Below, piece after piece: positions 48,807 through 57,576 of a stretch of 64,000 nt of DNA. Every line of letters begins with the position of its first letter. Position 1 is the stretch's first letter. The notes beneath the pieces were generated by a model. It was not told the DNA's origin, made no database searches, and was given only the letters and a program-made list of their open reading frames with translations. Made by a program: the position numbers and the translations under genes. Source of the DNA: Chitinophagaceae bacterium (GTDB taxonomy: Bacteria; Bacteroidota; Bacteroidia; Chitinophagales; Chitinophagaceae); NCBI GenBank assembly GCA_016720825.1, contig JADKJV010000012.1:49397-113396 (forward strand). Direction: 5' to 3'.

Positions 48807-49031
48807 TCAGGATAGCGCTTTGTCAATCTCACCTTTTGTACCCGCATAGGCTTCTTTAATACCATGTGTCAGGTTGCCCAATGAGTTTTTTACTGAATCT
48901 TTGATATCACCTGCTTTAGTGGCAATTTTTCTTCTCGTGTCAGATCCTTTATCAGGTGCAAATAATACACCCAGAATCGCACCTACAGCTGCACCAGCCA
49001 GGATACCGGCTATCATTTTTGAATTACTCAT
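48807..49031 (-). CDS. YtxH-domain protein
   Basis: 74 residues with one N-terminal glycine/alanine-rich helix (MIAGILAGAAVGAILGVLFAPDKG) and then DTRRKIATKAGDIKDSVKNSLGNL, the standard YtxH pattern (SGxxxRxKL-like region). General-stress protein family of unknown mechanism. Precedes the holin-X-like gene in a two-gene unit. Confidence 0.88.
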   Translation of the reverse strand: MSNSKMIAGILAGAAVGAILGVLFAPDKGSDTRRKIATKAGDIKDSVKNSLGNLTHGIKEAYAGTKGEIDKALS

Positions 49032-49187
49032 AAAATTAAATTTAATGTGATTAAGGAATTTGATTTGTCAATGAACAGTCATCCTTTTTTGACTGTTCTC
49101 CGGATTGAAGCAGGCAAAACATATGCCACACTTGTATAAAGGTGCCTCCGGAAATTATAGCAATCATTACAAAAGGCTGATTTTGTA

Positions 49188-49201
49188 TTATATAATTCAC
49201 A
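49188..49201 (-). promoter_or_regulatory. TGTGAATTATATAA motif, copy 4
   Basis: It reads TTATATAATTCACA on the plus strand. It lies between two divergent genes: 157 nt before the YtxH start (minus) and 82 nt before the SDR start (plus). Confidence 0.6.
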
Positions 49202-49282
49202 GATAAAAACCGGAGTCCTGAATAGAATAAAAACGGAAGTCAATATTTAAAAAAAGAAAAAAAGCTATCTTTTAAAAAAATC

Positions 49283-50092
49283 ATGAGCCGGATCACTGGA
49301 AAAAACGCACTCATCACCGGAGGGGCTTCGGGAATCGGGAAATGCATGGGCAACATATTGCTTGAAAAAGGACTGCAAACACTCATCATCTGGGATTTGG
49401 ACCAACAGGCGCTTGACAATACATCTGCCGCATTCAGGGAAAAAGGATACCGGGTTGTTACCTGCTGCGTGAATATCATGGACCTTACTGCTGTTACATC
49501 AGCAGCAGTCTCGCTCGAAAAAGAAAATATCCATATTGATATACTGATAAACAATGCTGGTATTGTTGCCGGGAAATATTTTACAGAGCATAGTCATGAA
49601 GACATTGACAGGACCATGAGCATCAATACTTCAGCCCTCATGCACCTGGCCCGTATCTTCCTGCCGGCCATGATCAGCACCGGCAGCGGGCATATTGTAA
49701 ACATTGCGTCAGCCGCTGGTCTGGTTTCAAATCCAAAAATGAGTGTTTACGTAGCCAGTAAATGGGCTGTTATCGGCTGGAGTGATTCCCTGCGGCTTGA
49801 AATGGAAAAACTGAAAACGGGTGTGAAGGTGACAACCGTTACGCCGTATTATATCAACACGGGGATGTTTGCCGGGGTGAAGAGCCCGGTGATTCCGATT
49901 CTTGAACCTGAAACTGTGTCGAAACGGATAATCCGTGGAATTGAAAAAAATAAAGTGTTTGTGCGAACGCCACGTATAGTGTATTTCCTGCCTTTTATAA
50001 AAGGGATCCTGCCGCGCAGGTGGTTTGATGTGGTGGTGGGAAAATGGATGGGGGTGTATAAAACGATGGAGGGGTTTAGCGGGAGGAAGTGA
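49283..50092 (+). CDS. Short-chain dehydrogenase/reductase
   Basis: 269 residues. The cofactor loop is LITGGASGIGKCMG (TGxxxGIG), the NAG motif INNAGIVAG, the catalytic serine IVNIASAAG, and YVASK carries the YxxxK. The pattern is a classical SDR acting on a lipid or xenobiotic carbonyl/alcohol. The C-terminal 50 residues (FVRTPRIVYFLPFIKGILPRRWFD) are hydrophobic and basic, as in retinol-dehydrogenase-type SDRs that touch membranes. Divergent from YtxH; one motif copy lies in the shared gap. Confidence 0.88.
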   Translation: MSRITGKNALITGGASGIGKCMGNILLEKGLQTLIIWDLDQQALDNTSAAFREKGYRVVTCCVNIMDLTAVTSAAVSLEKENIHIDILINNAGIVAGKYFTEHSHEDIDRTMSINTSALMHLARIFLPAMISTGSGHIVNIASAAGLVSNPKMSVYVASKWAVIGWSDSLRLEMEKLKTGVKVTTVTPYYINTGMFAGVKSPVIPILEPETVSKRIIRGIEKNKVFVRTPRIVYFLPFIKGILPRRWFDVVVGKWMGVYKTMEGFSGRK

Positions 50093-50106
50093 GGTTTTTT
50101 CTCGCG

Positions 50107-50407
50107 GCGTTTTTTTCCCGCAGCGCTCGCAACGGAGCGGCGTTCGCAGCGGAATACAAATGCTTTCATAATGATTGCCGTGGTGGGTGTCCTCACCCAC
50201 CACTTAAAATGTTATCATACAGATCGTGAATTGCATTTTCTCGCAGTATTCGCAAAAGAGCAGCCCGAAGTGATCCTTAAATCTACTTCGGGGGAGCAGT
50301 GACCGCAGCGGAATACAAATGCTTTCTTGCTGATATCGCAAAGTTTTTTTCCCGCAACGCTCGCAACGGAGCAGCGGAATACAAATGCTTTCTTGCTGGT
50401 ATCGCAC
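50107..50407. repeat. Interspersed repeats between the SDR and DUF47 genes
   Basis: The gap holds three copies of a 22-bp unit ending GGAATACAAATGCTTTC (50146-50167, 50305-50326, 50371-50392) and two of CCCGCA-CGCTCGCAACGGAGC (50117 and 50351). A perfect 10-bp hairpin, GTGGTGGGTG/CACCCACCAC, lies at 50180-50203. Copies 2 and 3 share further sequence (TTGCTGATATCGCA / TTGCTGGTATCGCA). A small minus-strand open frame over it reads the repeat twice and is not a gene. Confidence 0.8.
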
Positions 50408-50452
50408 CGTTTAATTTTTTGCAGCGATCAAAGAGAAACAAACCTGGCTGGT

Positions 50453-51079
50453 TCAGGAGAGTTTAATTACAGCCATGCCAAGGGCTTCAGCGGCTGCTTC
50501 GGCCTTATCCGACATATTGGAGATGTGCCGGTAAACCTCACGCAAATGAAGGATATTCTGCAGATTACTGACCAGGTTTTCTTTGTTCTCAAATAATTCC
50601 TTGATGCCTTCGCGGTAAGTTTTATCAATGCGGGTTTCCAGTTTGGTAACATTCACCACATGATCATAAGCAATTCGCGGGTTTTTCATCAGCCTTGAAA
50701 TGGCCTGGAAAATCTCTTTGGTTTCCAGTTTTACTTTCTCCACCATTTCCCGGATGAACTTATCCGGTTTCACATCCAGCAGGTATATTTCCTCCAGGGT
50801 GGTTTGTGCATATTTTGCCATACCAAAAAGACAAACTGAAATATGGAAAATATCCTCCCGGTCAATGGGTGTAATAAAAGTATTCTGGAGGTCATCCATC
50901 AGTATCATCTTAATATCGATGAGCTCATCAATCAGTGCTTTATTCTCTTTGATAGTATCAATGCTGATCGCATCCATGTGCTGTTCCAGAAATGTAACAC
51001 ACCCGGTTGTTTTTTCCGCCTGCAGTTTCAATTGTGTAACAAAACTGTTTTCTTTCTCTGTTGTGCTGAATAAGCCCAT
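50453..51079 (-). CDS. DUF47-family protein (PhoU-like regulator of phosphate transport)
   Basis: 208 residues, all-helical. Conserved segments include MGLFSTTEKENSFVTQL, DDLQNTFITPIDREDIFHI (the TPIDREDI motif is diagnostic) and LKVSNMS-like MSDKAEAAAEALGMAVIK. DUF47 proteins pair with PiT permeases and are thought to modulate them. The gene ends the operon, 10 nt after the PiT stop codon. Confidence 0.9.
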   Translation of the reverse strand: MGLFSTTEKENSFVTQLKLQAEKTTGCVTFLEQHMDAISIDTIKENKALIDELIDIKMILMDDLQNTFITPIDREDIFHISVCLFGMAKYAQTTLEEIYLLDVKPDKFIREMVEKVKLETKEIFQAISRLMKNPRIAYDHVVNVTKLETRIDKTYREGIKELFENKENLVSNLQNILHLREVYRHISNMSDKAEAAAEALGMAVIKLS

Positions 51080-51089
51080 AACAAATTAT

Positions 51090-52081
51090 TTAATGAAAAA
51101 ACAATTTTATAAGACCATAAATCACAACGGCCAGTGCTGCTGTGAAAGGAATAGTCAGTATCCATGAAATAAAAATTTCCTTTAAAGTAAGCCATCTCAC
51201 TTTCGACAACCGCTCCCCGCTCCCGCTCCGATCACTGACATACTGAGTACCTGGGTGCTGCTGACAGGGCCGCCAAAAATGGAGGAAGTGATTATCACCA
51301 GCGAAGCAGAGAGCTGGGAGGTGAAGCTGTGAATGGGTTTTATTTTGTAAAACTTTGTTCCCACCGTGCGAATCACGCTCCATCCACCAATAAATGATCC
51401 CAGACTCTTGGCAACGGCACATATCACAATCACCCACAAGGGAACAAAAAAATGCTGTTCATACCCTGTGGTGATAAGGCCCAGTGTTATCAGGCCGATG
51501 GTTTTTTGGGAATCATTGGCCCCATTGGCAGCCGCCAGGGCGATTGTCGTGGGAATCTGGCCGATCTTGAAAAAAACATTGGCCCTCGGCGTGGCATTCC
51601 GCAACTGGCGGTAAATAATTTTCATCACGAGCCATCCGAAAAACAATCCTGCCAGCGGTGAAAACAGCAATGCGATAATAATCACAACAATCCCTTTGGT
51701 GATCAGCACCTTTACCCCGCAGCTGACAACCAGTGCACCAATCAGCCCGCCGATCAAAGCATGCGATGAACTGGAAGGAATACCATACACCCAGGTAATA
51801 ATACTCCATACCGTTGCACTCAACACCGCCGCAATCAATATCTGTATGGTAAAAAAATGAATAGCCGCAATACCCATCCCGATTGTTTTAGCCACGGCCA
51901 CCCCAAAAATGAACGGTCCTGCAAAACCGGCAAGTGCCGTTATGGTAAGGGCCGTACGGGCCTTCAGCGAACGGGAAGAAATAATAGTTGCAGCAATGCC
52001 CCCGCTGTCATTAAACCCGTTCAGGAAATCGAAAACAAGGGCCAGGATAATTAATATGAGTAACCATACAGAAATAGTCAT
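51090..52081 (-). CDS. pitA: Inorganic phosphate transporter, PiT family (one indel)
   Basis: About 330 residues, ten or so transmembrane helices. Both PiT signatures are present: FLNGFNDSGGIAATIIS near the N-terminus and ANGANDSQKTIGLITLGL after the central loop, and PVSSTQVLSMSVIG near the end. It imports phosphate with protons or sodium. The frame breaks in the C-run 51215-51218; one extra G in the mRNA restores GAGAGERLSKVRWLTLKEI and the last helix (PFTAALAVVIYGLIKLFF). Co-transcribed with DUF47, 64 nt after the DASS transporter. Confidence 0.9.
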
Positions 52082-52145
52082 ACAAACATTTTTAACCAGT
52101 CATCTTCACGTACATTTTCTCTATCCCGGTTCAAACGCTGCAGGT

Positions 52146-53769
52146 TCAGAAGAAAACACCATTTGGCGTGTAACCCAGGTAATGCAGCATAGTCATCCCC
52201 CAGATAATAATCATCAGCCAGGTAATAACCATCATCGTAATGCCATATTTAAAGGAATCCATCATGCTGTATTGATTTGTGGCATATAATAAGGCAGCCG
52301 GCTTACTGTTAAAAGGAAGCACATAAACATGTTCAATCAGCAGCGCAACCGGGAATGCAAGACTCATCACAGGGTATCCGAATTTCTGGGCAATACCAAT
52401 GGCCATGGGAACAAAGATGAGTGCACGCATGGTCTTTGACTGAAAAAATACGGCGCTGAACAGCATCAAAAAAGTGAGCCCGAGGTATAATACCCAGAAT
52501 GGCGTTGCCGCAGTAATATTAAAATAGCTGAATAAAGCATCAATCATACTCGCCGGAAGATCTGTTGTGTCAAGTCCAACTCCTAAGCATAGGCACCGGC
52601 TGAGAAAATCATCAGGTGCCAGGGTATATCCACATCATTCCATTTTACCACACCGATCCGTGGAAGCAATGCCACAATCGCTCCCATAAAAGCTACAGCT
52701 GTCTGTGAAATCCCATGCTGTTTATCTGTGGCCCATAAGATCAGCACAATCACAAATATGCCTATCGATTTATATTCATTCCGGCTCATTTTTCCCAGCG
52801 ATGCATATTCCTTCCGGAGCCAGTCCATACCACCGGCTATCTGGGGCTTCTGCTCTCCCTTTTTCATAGGGAAAATCAGTTTAGTACCTACCATCCAGCC
52901 AATCAGTATAAGAATAATACAAAGGGGAAAAGCCGCTACAAACCAATCCTGGAAACCGAAAATCTTTCTGCCCAATGCGCCGGCTATGATTGAGCCTGCC
53001 AGTAAATTCGCGCCGATCCCGTAATAAAACCACTGGCACCCACTGATATCTGAAATAGATTTTGCAGCACAATATTCCTTCCGAAATTATTCCGGTGTTT
53101 CGTATTCGCACCATAAATAGCCGCTATGACCATAAAAATCGGCAACAGGATGGTGGCTTTTGCAGTAGTGGCAGAAATAAAAACGGACAACACAATATTG
53201 ATCACAATAAAACTGAAGAATATCCAGGTGGCATTTTTCCCGAAACGGATTACAAACCACAATGCAAACCGTTTGGCCACCCGGGTGGTCACCAGCATAC
53301 TGGCCAGGATAAATGACAGGATATTCAGCCACATCACCGGATGACCCAGTTGGGCGTAAGCCAGTTCTTCAGACGTCACCCCGGTCAGCACCAGGGCTAC
53401 CACTACAATCAATGAAGTCAGGTAATTGGGAATGGCTTCCGTAATCCAAAGTATGATTGCTGCAACAAAAATGCCCAGCATCGCATAATTGATACGGGCA
53501 AATTTCAATTCTCCCAGTTCTTTAAACCGCGCAGCACCGCCGGATTTAAGAATGTCCGGGTTAATATGATCAATAAAAGAGAAACTCGTGAAAAAATAAA
53601 TCAGCACAAATGCGAGAATTGCCAGCGGACCACCGAGCCGTTCCATCCATTTTTCAAATCCAACTTTTTCAAGCTTAATGAATTTTTCCACCCGGTAGTT
53701 ATTCATATCAAGCGGATCGTAAGCCTTTTTATCAGGCTTTAGCAGGCCGGTATCGGGAATACTTACCAC
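52146..53769 (-). CDS. DASS/SLC13-type anion:sodium symporter (two indels)
   Basis: About 541 residues of membrane protein after correction. An N-terminal cytoplasmic extension (SIPDTGLLKPDKKAYDPLDM) precedes the helices. Family features are ITEAIPNYLTSLIVVV, FISATTAKATILLPI (SNT-like substrate loop) and SGFITGIGANLLAGSIIAGA. The second half repeats this in GISQTAVAFMGAIVALLP and PFNSKPAALLYATNQY. Family substrates are dicarboxylates, citrate, sulfate or phosphate. Breaks: C-run 53018-53020 and 52585-52586, each one base short. Its 5' end overlaps the CYTH gene by 7 nt. Confidence 0.82.
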
Positions 53770-54233
53770 TTTGAAAAGGGGTTTTTCATTAACATGGCGT
53801 TATAATACCTGATATCACCGGTCACTTCTTCCCCCAGCCAGGCGGGCTTCTCAAATTGTTCTTCTTCTTTTGACAGCTCAACTTCAGCAACGGTCAATCC
53901 GGCATTCTCACCATAGAATTCATCCACCTCAAAAACATGGCTGGCAGATTTTACCTCAAACCTTGTTTTATCAATAACACCGGGCTCACAGAGTTTCAGC
54001 AACAGTTCTGCTTCAGTCAGCGGGATTTCCTTTTCCCATTCAAAACGCGAAGCGCCTGACTGGCTCCCAATCCCTTTGATCGTAATGAATCCTTTGTCAC
54101 CTTTAATCCTTACCCTTACCGTACGCTCAGGCACACTTGACAGGTATCCTTGAGTGATACGGGTGTGCTTCTTGGAAGCCTTTTTATAATCGTCCGAACG
54201 GACCAGAAATTTTTTTTCTATTTCCTGCAGCAT
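53763..54233 (-). CDS. CYTH-domain triphosphate tunnel metalloenzyme
   Basis: 156 residues, the size of bacterial tripolyphosphatases (TTM). The signature ExExK is MLQEIEKKFLV; the tunnel strands follow as RTVRVRIKGDKGFITIKG, RFEWEKEIPLTEAELLL, KTRFEVK and FEVDEFYG. Known members hydrolyse inorganic triphosphate or make cAMP; in this setting tripolyphosphatase is the better guess. The N-terminus has no signal. Lies 9 nt after the preceding gene and overlaps the DASS gene, so the three are translated together. Confidence 0.88.
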   Translation of the reverse strand: MLQEIEKKFLVRSDDYKKASKKHTRITQGYLSSVPERTVRVRIKGDKGFITIKGIGSQSGASRFEWEKEIPLTEAELLLKLCEPGVIDKTRFEVKSASHVFEVDEFYGENAGLTVAEVELSKEEEQFEKPAWLGEEVTGDIRYYNAMLMKNPFSKW

Positions 54234-54242
54234 ATAAATGTA

Positions 54243-54884
54243 TTAATTAGCCAGTGGTTTATTGATCATACCTGTAACGCGTTTTATGGCTTGCAGGTAA
54301 TTGATATTTTCTATTCCCTCTAATCCGGTGTCCCGGAGGGTCCTTTTCACATCTTCGATAACTGTTGATTCGGAATTAACAGTAAAAACCTTTGCCCCGT
54401 TGATCAGCACGATACCTGTTTCGCTAATCGTGTTATTCACCATATAGGCATACCTGGTTTTGTGTATACGGGCTGACAGCAATTGCGGGTGGAGGTTTAC
54501 CAACCCGAGGAATTCATCCAGGGAACAGTATTCTTTATGCCAATCAGGCACCTGAACATGGAGTGCAGCAATCACTTCGTTTTTCAATAAATCAATATGC
54601 ATCGGGAACTCTCCTTTCATCACCGGATTCCATTGCTCAAGACCGTCAGTGGTCTGCACAAGTGTTTTAATATCCATTTTCCCATCCCGGATCTTAACGT
54701 TATTTATATCACTGTTCCATGACAAAATATATATTTCATCACTGGTCCTTACCCATAATTTTTCAGGTACCGGCACTGAAAGCCGGGCCATTCGCCAGTT
54801 AGCTTTCTCAAAATCCTGGCCGAAAGAACGAAATTCAAAACGCGGGGCCGGTGAACTTGCCACCGGAATGTTTTCACTGTTCAT
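54243..54884 (-). CDS. Unknown protein, possible second triphosphate-tunnel (VTC/CYTH-like) protein
   Basis: 213 residues (an upstream ATG at 54908 is also possible). No domain I can name with certainty. Several strands alternate basic residues as in tunnel enzymes: RFEFRSFG, NVKIRDGKMDIKTL, GLEQWNPVMKGEFPM, SARIHKTRYAYMVNNT and ETGIVLINGAKVFTVNSES. This pattern, and its place directly before CYTH in the operon, suggest a divergent TTM fold. It could equally be an unrelated small cytoplasmic protein. Downstream of the lamin-tail lipoprotein gene. Confidence 0.45.
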   Translation of the reverse strand: MNSENIPVASSPAPRFEFRSFGQDFEKANWRMARLSVPVPEKLWVRTSDEIYILSWNSDINNVKIRDGKMDIKTLVQTTDGLEQWNPVMKGEFPMHIDLLKNEVIAALHVQVPDWHKEYCSLDEFLGLVNLHPQLLSARIHKTRYAYMVNNTISETGIVLINGAKVFTVNSESTVIEDVKRTLRDTGLEGIENINYLQAIKRVTGMINKPLAN

Positions 54885-54935
54885 GATTCCATTTTTAGGT
54901 TTCAGCATACATATCCCGTCTGCCCGAAAAAGGTA

Positions 54936-55799
54936 TTACAGGGATGGGATGTCCCCGGTAGATGCGCCATTGGCTTTTCCGCAGGTGGACAAAGCTGTTT
55001 TCCACGCACCTGTACCATCCGGGCAGCGGCTGTATGAATCTGTAGTGGCGATCGCTGAAATAGTAACACCCCATGGGGAAACACCACGCTGGAATGTATT
55101 CAGCACTGTAGCATCCGGTTTTACAAGCTCCAGTAAAAGTGTTTGTTTGGCTGACATCCCGTCGCCCACAACACCGATGATTACAGCGCCCGGATCAGCC
55201 GTGGCAGAATAACCACTGCATTTAATAACGCCATACCCTCTCCCGGGAATAATGGTGCCTGTGGGAACGACCCATGAAGGTGTTCCATCTTCGAATTTAA
55301 GGGATGTCCCGTTTTTGATGATAGCCATCCCGGATATATTTACAGGATTGTCTGAATTATTATAGAGCTCAACAAATTTCTTATTGCCATCCACTTCATT
55401 CAGGATAATCGCTGCGTAATTCGGCGGGATCGCACCCACCTTGTATGTTTTTACAATTGATTTACTTTCAAAACCACCGTTTGTAATAACATCAATATAA
55501 AATGTTACAATAGCCTGGTCAGCCTGTTTGGGAATCTTCGCAGCAAAAGTATCACTGCTTCCGGCGGTCATTAATACTGAATTGAATTCACCACCGTTTA
55601 CATTATATACCACTTTTGCAGTCTGTATGCCACGCACTGCACTAATAACAGCGGTAACAGCCACCCTGTCATCTGGTGTTGCTGAAGCCGGCGAAAAACT
55701 GATAGCAGACACATTAGCGGGACCGTTATACATCTCATCCTTTACGCATGAGCTGAACAGGATAGCCAGCAACAGGATTAAATAATTTCTGGGTTTCAT
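54936..55799 (-). CDS. Lamin-tail-domain lipoprotein
   Basis: 287 residues. The lipoprotein signal is LILLLAILFSSCVKDE. Residues 30-120 form an immunoglobulin-like domain (PASATPDDRVAVTAVISAVRGIQTAKVVYNVNGG). Residues 125-280 match the lamin-tail domain: IILNEVDGNKKFVELYNNSDNPVNISGM, VPTGTIIPGRGYGVI and SYSRCPDGTGAWKT. Such domains occur in secreted nucleases and phosphatases or as adhesion modules; alone it has no enzyme core. Outer-membrane location likely. In operon with the porin, 22 nt away. Confidence 0.8.
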   Translation of the reverse strand: MKPRNYLILLLAILFSSCVKDEMYNGPANVSAISFSPASATPDDRVAVTAVISAVRGIQTAKVVYNVNGGEFNSVLMTAGSSDTFAAKIPKQADQAIVTFYIDVITNGGFESKSIVKTYKVGAIPPNYAAIILNEVDGNKKFVELYNNSDNPVNISGMAIIKNGTSLKFEDGTPSWVVPTGTIIPGRGYGVIKCSGYSATADPGAVIIGVVGDGMSAKQTLLLELVKPDATVLNTFQRGVSPWGVTISAIATTDSYSRCPDGTGAWKTALSTCGKANGASTGDIPSL

Positions 55800-55821
55800 A
55801 AATTATATTTTTAGGAATGAA

Positions 55822-57183
55822 CTAAAAATTAATTTCAAGCCGGAGGCCAATCTGGTTATAATCTTCCCCCGCCTTTCCATTTGCATTTACCACTTTGGTG
55901 GGATCTTTGGTCAATACCCCGGCAGCATCCTCGCCAACAAATAATTTTCTTTTACCACTCGCATACCTGTCGTGGTTGATGTTACTGAAGTTGAGCTGGA
56001 ATTTCAGGTTCCTGGCCGCATAGAAATTAATACCAGCCGTGTAGGCTTCTGCAGATCCCCCGAAAACGCCTCTGTCATTCAGGTCAATAAAATCATACCG
56101 GAATGCCAGTTCAATATCACCCCATTTCTTTCCTTTATAAGGCTGCGTGACTTCACCTTCTTCAATATCATATACCTGCCTTCCGCCAAACAGCATGCAA
56201 ACCGCCTGTGCATAGTATCCGCCGAAATAAAGATTACCCAGGTCATTCTTCCTGATTGTACGGTTATTGATGTATTCACCCTGTACAGCCAGTCCTTTGT
56301 AATAACCGGCCACTTCAATATTATCAATTGTCTGTTGTTTGAAATCAGGCAGTACATCCGTATCCAGGTATTTTTTCCGGTTGATGTTGCTTAATGAACG
56401 GGTGCTGTAACGAATGCCTCCGTATTCGGCGGGATCCACATCTGTTTTCGGCCGGCGGAAAGAGTATGCATACGCCAGGTGCACTCCATAATCCTTTTGA
56501 ATGCCGAATGGCTGGAAAACAAATTTACCCGTGAGGGAAACACCCTGGTCCCGGCCATAATCCTTGTTATTATCCTCCACATAGGTGGCGGTTTCCTGGT
56601 CTTGAATTTCCTGGAAAAAAACACCGCCAGTTACCAGGAATTTTTTACCTGTATAAGAAGCTTCCCATCCCAGGTGGCGAGAAGGGGCAAATGTGGTTAC
56701 AATCATAGCCCGTTCCATAAAATTGAGGTAACGGGAAGAAGAATTTTCAGACATTGAAAATTTTTCCTTGAAATTCCCGGCCCGCGTTTTAAAACCATTC
56801 AGGAAATTATAACTGAAGTATGCATCTTCCAGTTCCAGCACACCATTGGAAAAATTCAGGTCCAGTTCCCCATACCAGTTTTTACCCAGGTTGGTTTTAG
56901 TGGCAAACCGGGCCCTGCGGACTGTAGCTCCGTTACCAATCGGGTTCATGGTTTTGCCAAAAAACACCTGTCCGTCCAATTGTACACGGATATCGAACCA
57001 TAACCGGTACTCCTGATCCTTTGATTCAAAAACAAGTATGCCATCCCGGGCTTCTGCTACCAGGGGCAACCGTTTCACCGTTTTGCCGTATTGATTTAAA
57101 CGGATGCCATTGTCTGTTGTGTCCTGGGGATAAACAATAAAACAGATTATCCCAAGTAACATAGTCAGCAATATCTTTTTCAT
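55822..57183 (-). CDS. Phosphate-selective porin O/P family outer-membrane protein
   Basis: 453 residues with a signal peptide (KKILLTMLLGIICFIVYP, then QDTTD). A 16-18-strand barrel of alternating residues follows, with OprP-type elements RLWFDIRVQLDGQVFFG, VRRARFATKTNLGKNWYGELDLNFSNG, APSRHLGWEASY and a C-terminal aromatic LRLEINF. It admits phosphate or polyphosphate across the outer membrane. First gene of the seven-gene minus-strand operon. Confidence 0.88.
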   Translation of the reverse strand: MKKILLTMLLGIICFIVYPQDTTDNGIRLNQYGKTVKRLPLVAEARDGILVFESKDQEYRLWFDIRVQLDGQVFFGKTMNPIGNGATVRRARFATKTNLGKNWYGELDLNFSNGVLELEDAYFSYNFLNGFKTRAGNFKEKFSMSENSSSRYLNFMERAMIVTTFAPSRHLGWEASYTGKKFLVTGGVFFQEIQDQETATYVEDNNKDYGRDQGVSLTGKFVFQPFGIQKDYGVHLAYAYSFRRPKTDVDPAEYGGIRYSTRSLSNINRKKYLDTDVLPDFKQQTIDNIEVAGYYKGLAVQGEYINNRTIRKNDLGNLYFGGYYAQAVCMLFGGRQVYDIEEGEVTQPYKGKKWGDIELAFRYDFIDLNDRGVFGGSAEAYTAGINFYAARNLKFQLNFSNINHDRYASGKRKLFVGEDAAGVLTKDPTKVVNANGKAGEDYNQIGLRLEINF

Positions 57184-57576
57184 ATAAAATAATTTTTCTT
57201 TTAATCCGGTTAAAATTGCATTGCAAGCTATCTATTGGCGTTACGGCCGGAAATGATGGCTATCACTAAAAATGCTGATGCTGGAACGTAAACATGCATA
57301 ATATCAAATCACTGCGTAAGCTCACATCCGAAGGGAAATGCTTTAAAAAAAGTTGTATGAGGCGGGTTACTCAATGCCGGGTTTTTGCTTTTTGACACAA
57401 TTTATTTCCACTGTTTACCGTCATCATTTTCGCTGACAGCTGTCATTAAAACAGACCTGCCCCTGGCATAGTTTTACTTCATCTGGAAAACTAAACGCAA
57501 AGTCTGATACAAGCATCCCATCCTGATGCATGCGTATGAAAAGCCTAAACAGGTTTTTTCATTTCAATCTATCAAC
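57184..57576. other. 393-nt divergent intergenic region
   Basis: It separates the porin operon (minus) from the T9SS protein gene (plus). It holds a 12-bp perfect palindrome, TGACAGCTGTCA (57434-57445). No exact TAnnTTTG box is seen in either direction, and no two-repeat Pho box. The frame before 57577 has no family support. Confidence 0.5.

Noticed and set aside
44076..49201. CRP/FNR-type operators for the TGTGA motif
   Set aside because: Half-sites would be separated by 10 instead of 6 bases and only one half-site is kept at each copy.
50204..50407. Minus-strand open frame with RYQQESICIPL twice
   Set aside because: Product of the interspersed 22-bp repeat, not of selection for protein.
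43880..50452. Prophage remnant, because of a holin-like protein
   Set aside because: The protein belongs to the DUF1469/holin-X stress group and no phage gene, integrase or attachment site is near.
51197..52081. Programmed frameshifting in split transporter and glycosyltransferase genes
   Set aside because: Breaks lie in varied homopolymers, go in both directions and affect unrelated families; consensus errors are simpler.
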